Shown piece by piece: positions 12,392 to 21,060 of a stretch of 64,000 bases of DNA. Each line of letters starts with the position of its first letter. Positions within the stretch are counted from its first letter, which is position 1. Both the position numbers and the translations under genes were made by a program. Origin of the DNA: Aurifilum marmelostoma (Eukaryota > Ascomycota > Sordariomycetes > Diaporthales > Cryphonectriaceae); the NCBI GenBank assembly GCA_027559495.1, contig JAMXSV010000008.1, positions 2,232,001 to 2,296,000 of the forward strand, given 5' to 3'. The notes under the pieces were generated by a model. It was not told the origin of the DNA, searched no databases, and saw only the letters and a list, made by a program, of their open reading frames with translations.

Positions 12392-13971
12392 GTTGTGCAG
12401 TGTTTGCTGCTGATCAGCGGAAACTAGAAGTCTGAATGCAGCCACGATGGCGGGTATCTGCGTGCACATCTCATGAGACTCGGTACAGGGGACAGGACTG
12501 ACTGCCGACCTCGACAAGGCATCATTTCCAAGAACACACACACACACACACACCTGAATTAGACGCAAGCTCGACGTCGCGTCGCACCATCGCCCCTCCG
12601 ATTGAGACTGGGGAAGTCATCGCTGCTGATCAGACAGATTCGATCTTGTCGGCATAAAACTCAGCAAAGTCAAGTTGGTGGTGGTTGATGATGGCGATGA
12701 TGAATGAAGTTAGGAAGAGAGACACAAAAGTAAGGGAGGCAGAAAGCGGACAATGGAGAGCACCTCATAACGTTGCTAACTGACATGTTTAGTAGGTGCC
12801 AGTGGTTCATGACCTGCACGGCCACTAAGCGTTAGGCGGTCCGGGTCCTGCAGAGCCTCCCCCTGTTTTCTTGCATAGCTGTAGTACTACAGTACATACT
12901 CTGTAATTAGCAGCTCGTGCTCAAGACTTCTTGGGCTGGCGTGCCTTGTATGTAACAACAACACCAAAACCACCACGCATCATACCCATACCTGATCTCT
13001 ATTCACACTTTATAGTACCAAATTGAGAAGGATAATCAAGCGTCCTTTACATGCAAGCCAATGAATACCACAAGCACAAAATTGGTTAGACAATAAACCG
13101 GAATACAGGCCTTATAAAACTGCCGCAACAGACTGTGAACTTGAGATACAATCTTGGTCAAGTATATCGTTTTCTGACCAATTGCACTCGTGCCACCAGA
13201 ATTACGGACGGAAGCATGACGTGGTTCCGACGCAGTGCTCCCAGAGTCGGGCTCCCGGATATCGAATAGGACTACCACCAAAGCAATGGGCTTTGCCTTG
13301 CAAATTGTCCTGTCGCACCTGTCGAACCACTGGGCAGTCCTTGGATCTTGCTTCTTTTCCTGGAACATGGTTAATCTCCGTCTCTATCGAAGAAGGCAAG
13401 AGGATGATGTGCCGCAGAATGTCGTGCTACATTCGGTACTTGCACCAAGATGACTTGATGCTTCTTATTCGAGGGATGACTCCGGAGGTCTCGTTACAGG
13501 CTCAAAGCTGTAGTGATGCAGGAGTGAGTCAAAAGAGGAATTCCGACGTCTATCGAATGCCCGGACTTTGCATCTTTCTGTAGGTTGGCATATTGTACTT
13601 GTCATTGGTCGACTGGACGCCTCCTGGGAGACAAATGGCATGTTGGGTTTTGAGGCTCTGAAGTTCGTGACCGGTTGTGGACAATGTCACCACCTTACAG
13701 TGAAGCGTTTTTTTTTTTTTTTTTTTTTGGTTTTTTTTCTTCTTTCTTTTTTCTTTCTTTTCTCTTCCTTTCTTTGTCCTTCTAGAAGAATAAACCAGGT
13801 TTCACTTCTGCGACTGTCATCACCACGAAAATAGTCTCACAATTCGTCGAAAAGTCCCAACACGACCTGGTGCTCCTCGCGGCTCTCCGCGCCTCTCTTG
13901 TTGCCTCTTCCCAAGCCCGACCATCTCCTCTCATCAGACCACTACAGCCACAGATACCTATCACACTCACC
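11785..13971. other. Divergent intergenic region, DUF3433 gene / small GTPase gene
   Basis: This 2.2-kb region separates two divergently transcribed genes and should hold both promoters. It contains (GT)n at 12363-12391, (CA)n at 12535-12552 and a pyrimidine block at 13708-13780 that begins with about 20 T. The T-rich block just upstream of the GTPase leader resembles the polypyrimidine promoter elements common in filamentous ascomycetes. No coding region is supportable. Confidence 0.5.
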
Positions 13972-15094
13972 ATGGGTTCCACGATCTTCTCGGACGAGGA
14001 GGCGCGTTTCCTGCGTCTCGTCCTGAAGCTGGCTGAAAAGCCGCCCGACTCAGACCGAGCAAGCTGGGCCATCAACGGGCTACACAGCCCAGACAAGAAA
14101 GCAACAAAGCCAGCAGGTGAGTTACGGGTCCTCGTCATTGGCGACAAAGGAGTGGGCAAGACAAGCCTTCTCGCCAGGGTGAGTGGAGATGTCCCTCTCG
14201 CGGTGCCTGCTGCTGAAAAAAAAAGCACTGAAAAAAACAAAACCAAAAAACAAGCTCTGCTCAGGCGTCTTCCCTGATCCTTCCACCATCTCGACCTCCA
14301 GCTACGCCCACGGATGCCGTCACACCATCAAGATCGAGTCGAGGCTGTACGCGGTCGACGCGCTCGAGCTACCAGCAGAAGGCCTCGCCGCGCCCGAGAG
14401 ACTCGCGCAGGCCCTGGCCATCACAGACGCCGCCATACTCGTCTACGACATTACAAACTCAGCATCCATAACCTACCTAAAGTCCCTCGCCAGCGCCATC
14501 GACAGGGCAGTGCACCACCACCACCACCACCAACAAAACAAGAAGACATCCACATGGCGAAAGGACAACACGACTCCTCCTCTCGCTCCCCGCCCTTACC
14601 ACTTCCTCCTCCTCGGCACCAAGAACGATGTGTCTTGTTCGCGGCGCGAGGTGACCTGGCTCGAGGGCCACATCACGGCCACCGAGTTCTTCGGCCCGGC
14701 GGGCGTGGCGGGCGGGGCCAGCGCGAGCTTCATGGAGGTGTCGGCCAGGACGGGCGAGAACATTGGTGCGGCGTTTCGGCTCCTGGGGCGCGAGGTGCTG
14801 GTGAGCCGGATGGAGGGGAGACGGGAGGAGCACGAGTATCTATCGGCGCAGCGTGGGCGTGGTGGTGGCGGTGAGAGAGGAGGTGCGTGTCTATGGTTTT
14901 CTGTGTTTGATTATGATGATGATGATGATGATCATCGTGATCATGATGAGTGCGGTAATGCTGACTGTGATGTTTGTGGTGATGGTGTAGATGGGCTGGG
15001 GGGCACACTGCTGGCGGGGACCGTGAGGAGACGGTGGTCCGCTTTGAAGTCGACCCTGTCGATCGGATTCTTCAGAAAGGAGGGAGGGAGATGA
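13972..15094 (+). CDS. Atypical Ras/Rab-like small GTPase
   Basis: Proposed exons 13972-14178, 14255-14882 and 14991-15094, about 312 residues. The start has a strong CACCATGG context. G1/P-loop GDKGVGKT lies near residue 57. The core strand-helix segment DAAILVYDITNSASITYL, the G4 motif (GTKND) and the G5 motif (VSARTGENI) identify the fold. Oddities: the expected DxxG (G3) position reads DALE; a histidine-rich insert (six His) follows the core; and the C-terminus (FFRKEGGR) has no CAAX or CC prenylation signal, so membrane anchoring and normal GTP hydrolysis are doubtful. Intron 1 ends at AAG (14254): this gives the frame-correct ARLCSGVFPDP, while the nearby CAG (14264) breaks the frame. 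Intron 2 (108 bp, with a CTGAC branch-like site) is a multiple of three; if retained it adds a 36-residue Asp/His-rich segment. Confidence 0.78.
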
Positions 15095-15216
15095 TGAGGG
15101 GGCGGGAGGGCGGGAGAGAGAGTCTTTATCAACAGGCTCTCACAAGATTTGTGCTCTCCTTAGGTTTCTATGGTCTAAGGTGATTATTGTCAGGTGGTGA
15201 TGATCAGCCAGGCAGG

Positions 15217-15430
15217 CTCAGGTGAGGATGATATGAGGGCGAGTTCTTTGTGAGGACAGCCTGGGCAAGATGTCAGATTCTCTGGTCACCTGTCTCATAT
15301 AAGGAGTAGGTATTGGATTGATCCCAATACACCATAATGGGCAAACTCAGCTGAGGATGTTCTCATGAATATTCCTCACAATGCAGCTTGGAACTGGCCC
15401 GGTGAGGGTCATATTATCCTCAGCCTGGAG
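15217..15430. repeat. Imperfect inverted repeat flanking about 165 bp (MITE-like or hairpin)
   Basis: The left arm (15217-15239) carries TGAGGATGATATGA. The right arm (15406-15430), read on the opposite strand, carries TGAGGATAATATGA, a 13 of 14 match with further similarity outside it. Related TGAGGA sequences occur inside, including a smaller imperfect palindrome at about 15352-15380. No convincing target-site duplication was seen, so a miniature transposon is only one reading; an RNA hairpin in the 3' flank of the GTPase gene is the other. Confidence 0.45.
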
Positions 15431-15920
15431 GGCATAGTCAAGTCAGCCAGTTCCTATTATTTGAAAGGGAAGAAAATAAAGGGAGTCTAGCCTCGCGATC
15501 TGTCTACTGAGGAGAACTGTTCTCGACATTGCTGCCACCCAGCAAGCTGCGACACATCCTCTCCCCCCCTCGCCTCATCCACCTCCTCTGCCGCGTTATT
15601 TGTTCTTTTTCTTCTCCTCCTCTCCCCCTTTTCGATCTGTGTGATTTCTTTCTCCTACACACATCTTTCTTTGCACATTACCTCTCATTCACCATTGACT
15701 TGTTTCGAGCCCGACATCTGGCGTTCCTTTGAGCCTGATCCGACACCAGTGTGAGGGATTGTGTCTCGGCATCAACTTCGCGATATACACAGTGGCTCAC
15801 AGCTCACCTCTCTCACACACACACTCTCTCTCTTTCTTTTCATTCTCTGTCTTGTTGACTCAGTGTCTCCAACCCTCTCTTCCCACTTCCAGCAAGCCAG
15901 CCTCTGCATCAACCTCTCTG

Positions 15921-16027
15921 GTAAGTCATGCACACACCACAACCACATGCCATTGTTATTCCCCATCAACATGCTGATTCTTTTCAAGCTTTGATTACCT
16001 TGGCCACCATCTTCCTCCTCTCCCCAG
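15921..16027 (+). other. Predicted 5'-UTR intron of bromodomain-like gene
   Basis: A perfect GTAAGT donor at 15921 and a pyrimidine-rich CCCCAG acceptor ending at 16027 define a 107-bp intron that ends 33 bases before the start codon at 16061. This matches the length and signals of the coding introns in the window. Confidence 0.6.
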
Positions 16028-16060
16028 AGACTTCACACCCCCCCTTCCCATCCACTCATC

Positions 16061-18131
16061 ATGGATGATAACCACAAAGAAGAGGACCCAGTGGTGCCCT
16101 CCAACCTGGTGGTCATAGACACCAGCGGTGCCATCTTCGTCTCCCTCGACTATGTCGACAGAATCCCCGCCACCCAGCTCGACCTGCCTGTCAGCGAGAG
16201 GTTCTTCATGGAGACCAACCCCCCAGTGGGCAAAGCCAAGCCGGGCCGCGTCTCCCTCACCCACGATTCCCAGATCTTTGTGTCGCTGCAGTTCCTGAAC
16301 GTCCTGCTGGCCACGGCCAAGACCGAGCCTCTCCAGGCCGAGCTGAGTCTGGGCTGGGGTCCCGAGGGGACCCAGAAGGTTACCCTGCGCCTGGTGCACC
16401 TGGACGGGAACGAAGTGCCTGTGGATGGTATGGAGAGCAGTGTTGTTGTCGCCAAGGAGGGACCTGTTGGATCAGGAGCCAAACAGCAACTGCCCGTCCC
16501 CAAGGGCGACAGACAACAGCACCGGGACAATGGCAAGAGAAGAGCCACTGTGGATTATACCATTCATTCAGACAACAGCCCGGACGGGTTTGATGGAGCA
16601 GCAGCAGCAGCATCATCATCATCAGCATCATGGGCAAGGCTGAGATCGCAATCAGACGAGGCTGATGATGATAGCGACAATGAGGGACTCACAGGAATGG
16701 CTGAAGACAAGCACGATGATGATGACGATGATGACCACCACAACAGTCACCACGGCACCCTTCTCCAGAACCCCCAGACGCCCCCTTCCCGCATCATCAA
16801 CAGATCCGACCTCCGCTCCCCGCCCAGACGCCCCGCCGCGCTCTCGAGCAGCCACCAGCCCGGCGGCGTTCCCCCCCAAGCCCCAGAGCAACCGCCCGAT
16901 CCTGGCCCAGCTCCACGCCCTCGACCTGACGAGCCACAACACCCTCGCCAAGCTCCTCGACAACACCTTCACCCGCGCCCTCGACAGGCTCGAGCGGCCC
17001 CGCGACGCGCCCCTCCGCCTGGCCGCCCTCACGACCGGCAAGATCTACACGGTCCGCATCCTCGAGCACATCCACGCCCGCGGCGAGGACCTGGCCGGGC
17101 CCCCCAGCCTCGCCGACCCGCGGCTGTCCGCCCGGCCCCTGACGACCTACCGGATCTTCGAGCTCTGGCGCATCCTGCAGCACGTCGCCCGCACCCCGCA
17201 CGGCCGCGAGTTCTGGCCCCCGCCCGCGACATGTGGCCGCGCAGCCGCGCCCGCCGCCCCGTCGACCTGTCCACCATGCGCAGGAACCTCTTCGCCCGCG
17301 CCTACCCCGACATGGCCGCCTTCCGCGCCGACGTCGACCTGCTGGCCCGCAACGCCGAGCGCTTCTTTGGCTCCGGCGCCGAGGTCTCCCTCGCCGCCCG
17401 CCGCACCGTCGACGACATCCGCGCCATGATGGGCGCGGCGTGCGCCGTGGGACCCCTGGACACGCAGGAGCCCCTCTTCCTCGGCCTGGTCCGCGAGCTC
17501 GTCGTCGACGGCCCCGCCGGACAGCGTCCTTCTTCGTCTCCTCCTCCTCCTCCGCACCCGAAATTCGTCCTCCCGCTCGGCACCATCCACGCCGCCGCCG
17601 GCTTTGGCGAGGAGGCCGTCCCGACGACGTGTTTCCTGCTGGTCGACATCACCACCCCCCGCAAGGCCCTGTGGCTCTTCTGCCGGGGACACGAGGTCTG
17701 CCGCCTCGTCATGCTGGCCGACGACATCAAGCGCTGGAGGCTCGGCGATGACGACGACGCCGGTGACGACTACGACGACGACGACGACAACGGCGCCGGC
17801 CTGATGGGCAGGGGCCAGGACCCAGACGACCCGGAGGAGTACCCGTGCCGCGACACGCTCATGAGGGAGTACCCCGAGTCCGCGATCGAGCTGCCCAGCG
17901 GCGCCATCTCGTTCCGGCGCGCCCCCAGGCAGCAGGCCCTGCGGGTCATCAAGCAGGGATGGGGTGTCGTTGGTGGTGGTGGTGGTGGTGGTGATCCCGC
18001 CACGGTCGCTGCCGCTCGCAAGCGCCTTGGGGAGCTGGACCTGAACGGCGAGGGGGGAGGACGGCGACGACTCCGACAGCGACCCTGACTGGATGCCTCC
18101 ACCGTCCAAGCGTCGACGCACTCGAAAGTGA
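16061..18131 (+). CDS. Bromodomain-like nuclear protein, frame interrupted by three homopolymer indels
   Basis: From ATG at 16061 the N-terminal part (PVVPSNLVVIDTSGAIFVSL onward) reads in one frame. At the C7 run 16871-16877 sense moves to another frame (RPILAQLHALDLTSHNTLAK to TPHGREFW). At the C5 run 17217-17221 it returns (DMWPRSRARRPVDLSTMRRN). At the G6 run 18052-18057 it shifts again into an acidic tail ending in a basic PPPSKRRRTRK, stop at 18131. The frame shifts net to a multiple of three, about 689 residues if all are indels. Read straight through, the frame is a Pro/Arg-rich nonsense stretch in the middle and stops at 18088. The block PVDLSTMRRNLF...FRADVDLLARNAERFFG resembles the C-terminal half of a bromodomain (acetyl-lysine reader). 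Acidic and His-rich linkers and a terminal nuclear-localisation-like sequence suggest a chromatin role, which is inference. No GT-AG intron fits the shifts. The specific family was not recognised. Confidence 0.68.
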
Positions 18132-19009
18132 GGGCGGGCGGGCCCTGGTAGTAGTGCCTACCTAGTACCTTTTTTTTTTTTTTTTTTTCTCTCTCTGTCT
18201 TCTTCTTTTCTTGCTCGAGACGCTTCTTTTCCATGACGACTGGCCTGACCTGGCGTGGACGGTATGTGGGGTTGTCTAGCTGCAGATGTGATCAGGTGAA
18301 TAATCATGAGGGGGAGGATCATCATTGGACTGGATAGCCATGCCATGCTGGATACGAGGAGCTGTGGAAAGTGGAGGATTGGAACAAACTCACCACGTTT
18401 TTGGCCATGATCATGCCATTCAGGGCACGATTGAGGCTGGGTTTGCGGCATTGCGTGTGAAGAAGATACGAGAATGCAGACGTCATGTCTCTCAGAAGTC
18501 CGTACCTAAATTCAAAAAGAAAGAGATCACTTGATCGAACAGCAGCTGCGAATCAACTGGAACATACTCACAATCCTACCCTCGAACCACTCGATGGATC
18601 GATCATGTATGGAGTCGGATTCTTGAACCGACCAACTTGTAGAAAGATTGGCCTGACGGCCGTCATCATTGACATTATGGTATGCTCTACTATATGTGCA
18701 TCTAGTCCCCGATCCTTCGTCTGGGGGGCGGCGCCATTTCTTCCTATAACGCATGTGGATGCTGGTCAAAGTTTCTCTTCCCTCTCTATCCGAAACCCAT
18801 TTTCACAAACCCCACACAACTAATTGGACCCAAACGCCTCGCAATGAGTGTAATACATAATAACCCCTTACCCAGACCGAAACAAAGATGCAAGGTGCCC
18901 CCGGTATGATATGATAAAAAAAAGAAGGCCCCTAAGGTCACCAGAACTGCCTCCTCGGCATCATGTCACAGTAATCGCCCGTGTCGACATTCCTCGTCTG
19001 GCCCAGGCG
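18132..19009. other. Convergent spacer between bromodomain-like and PLC-like genes
   Basis: A T tract at about 18171-18188 follows the stop of the bromodomain-like gene. The remainder is the 3' flank of two convergent genes. No open frame with recognisable content was seen. Confidence 0.5.
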
Positions 19010-20476
19010 CTACCATACCAACATGATCCAGAGCGTCAGGAATGTCAGGAACATGGCGATACTCCGCCGGTCGTTCTGATGGCCCTCATACCAGAACAGC
19101 GGGCCGGGGCCCTTGGCCGTTGGGGCCGCGGCGCTGGTCTCGGCCTTGCCGCAGCACCCACCCCTGTAGGTGACGTTGTTCATCGTGGCGGCGACCTCGA
19201 AGACGGCACCCGAGTCGTACGAGCCGCCGATGTTGTAGTAGTCCACGTTGAGCACGGTGGGCGGGCGGCTGTGGGCGGCGATGCACGTGTTGGCCGCGTC
19301 GCCGAGGCTGCCCGTGCCCGTGACGTTGTTGGTCGAGTTGAGGGCCGAGACGTCCGGGACGAGCAGTGAGGTCCCGAGGATGGACACCTCGGCGTTGAGG
19401 TTGTGGTTGGTGAGGTACAGCATGTTCTGGCTGGCCTCGGGGGCCAGGCCGTCGGGGCGCTGGATGGTGCAGGGGAAGGTGTTGTCGGTCGGGTCGAAGG
19501 GGGTCTCCCACATGTTGCTGAACTCATCGATCCACCAGGGATATGCCGTCTGGTTGGCCTCATAGTCCAGAAACATGACGACGCGCGTGTTGTATATGAT
19601 CATCTCGGCGAGGGTGGGCCAGGTGCTCACGTTCATGGGCTGGTAGGGGGGCGTGTAGACGTAGTCGAGGATGCCCGACTGCTTGATGTAGGACGCATAC
19701 AGGGACGGGGCCGAGTAGTTGCCGTTCTCCAGCAGGATGGTGACGACGTCGAAGCGGTTCGCGGCCACCCAGCTCGTCACCTTGCCCAGCCAGTCCGTGA
19801 TGCGCCCGGCATCCAGGATATCGCAGCTCGTATGGCAGAAGTGCGGCACGGTGTCGTTCTCGGGCCAGTGCATCTGCCCCTGCAGGAAGCGCACGCCGTC
19901 GTCGAGCTGGTTGGTGACGTCCAGCGCCTGGTTGGCGGCGGCGCTCCCCTTCTGGACAAAGGGCGAGTTGTGGCAGCCGACCTGGGTGATGTTGCTGTAC
20001 CTGCGCTCGCACAGCTCGACGTAGTTGTTGCACGGCTGCGTGTTGGTGACGGTTGGTGCAGAGGCTGTCGAGGTCGACGGGATGGTGGAGAAATTGCCCG
20101 ACATGGTCACGGTCCCCGTGCTGGTTGTCGTGATGGACCCGGTGAGGAAGGTGACTGTCCCGGTGAGGACCACCGTCGAGTCGGTTTCGGTGGCATTGTC
20201 AGTTGCGCTGGCGACTCCGGTGTCTACGGAGGTCGTCGAGGCAAGAGTGAGGGTGGTCGAGACTTTGGTCGACGTGGGTGGTTCCTCCGAGGAGGAGGTG
20301 TGTGTTCCCGTGAGAACGACGACGCCGTCTGAGGAGGAAGATGTGCCGGATGAGGTAGAGGCGTCGTCGGAGGATGTGGTCTTGGTGGTTTCTGCGTCTG
20401 CGTTGTCGTCCTTGGCGGCATGTGTGAGAGCTCCAAGACTGAGGAGCAGCAGGCCCCAGAGCCTGAGGGGTGCCAT
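19010..20476 (-). CDS. GPI-anchored PLC-like phosphodiesterase (PI-PLC X-type fold)
   Basis: Single-exon, 488 residues. It begins with a signal peptide (MAPLRLWGLLLLSLGALTHA), followed by a Ser/Thr-rich stalk (about 21-145) that should be O-glycosylated. A PLC-like TIM-barrel domain covers about 146-440. The block GCHNSPF places a candidate catalytic His at 169, and PHFCHTSC gives a second His at 215, the spacing expected for the two histidines of this superfamily. Several NxT/NxS sites are present. The C-terminus ends with a hydrophobic tail (SIAMFLTFLTLWIMLVW) preceded by a short hydrophilic stretch, typical of GPI attachment. Known for the family: phosphodiester cleavage, although many fungal members have no tested substrate. 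Likely an extracellular, wall- or membrane-bound protein. Confidence 0.85.
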   Translation of the reverse strand: MAPLRLWGLLLLSLGALTHAAKDDNADAETTKTTSSDDASTSSGTSSSSDGVVVLTGTHTSSSEEPPTSTKVSTTLTLASTTSVDTGVASATDNATETDSTVVLTGTVTFLTGSITTTSTGTVTMSGNFSTIPSTSTASAPTVTNTQPCNNYVELCERRYSNITQVGCHNSPFVQKGSAAANQALDVTNQLDDGVRFLQGQMHWPENDTVPHFCHTSCDILDAGRITDWLGKVTSWVAANRFDVVTILLENGNYSAPSLYASYIKQSGILDYVYTPPYQPMNVSTWPTLAEMIIYNTRVVMFLDYEANQTAYPWWIDEFSNMWETPFDPTDNTFPCTIQRPDGLAPEASQNMLYLTNHNLNAEVSILGTSLLVPDVSALNSTNNVTGTGSLGDAANTCIAAHSRPPTVLNVDYYNIGGSYDSGAVFEVAATMNNVTYRGGCCGKAETSAAAPTAKGPGPLFWYEGHQNDRRSIAMFLTFLTLWIMLVW

Positions 20477-20574
20477 CTTCAGAGGTGATACTGAGGCGTG
20501 TGTACTTGATTGATCGTTCTGTTACAGCTGGTGGTGTCGAGCTGTTCTCGCCTGGCACACCGTTTGTCTGGATC

Positions 20575-20607
<33 letters not shown>

Positions 20608-21020
20608 GCACCTCAGCTGTTGCCTCCCCCAACCTCACTCAGATGATCTTCACAAGGTGTGAAAAAAAAAAAGAAAAAAAAAAAAAAAAAACAGCCCTCT
20701 CGCGAGTCAAGAAGCCAGGATCCCCAAGATGTGCGTGGTTGGGTGATCGTCAGGTAGAGATGCATATATGATGATCGTTATCAGTCGAGAAACAAGCTTG
20801 ACCCGTACCCACAGGACGCCACAAACCCCTCGTCGTCATGCGGTGGCGGTCGACGGAGAGAAAAAAAGAAGAAAAAAAAAAAAAAAAACGATGTCCCAGC
20901 AGAGTAATGGGTTGGTTGATGGGTGGGTGGGTGGTTGAGGTTGGATCCTGGTAGGTTTGTATACAACCGGGAGTGGGAGATCGCGTGTTCCAGAAGACGG
21001 GATGGAGGCTTCCTGGCCCT

Positions 21021-21060
<40 letters not shown>

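Larger units (their letters stand above)
15095..16060 (+). other. Spacer: GTPase 3' flank and leader of bromodomain-like gene
   Basis: The left half holds an imperfect inverted repeat described separately (15217-15430). From about 15540 the sequence is strongly C/T-rich, consistent with a promoter and transcribed leader for the gene starting at 16061. That leader appears to contain an intron (15921-16027). Confidence 0.55.

Noticed and set aside
16740..16880. A short intron explaining the first frame change in the bromodomain-like gene
   Set aside because: The only GT...AG pair at the shift is about 13 bases apart, too short for splicing; no good donor with branch site was seen nearby.
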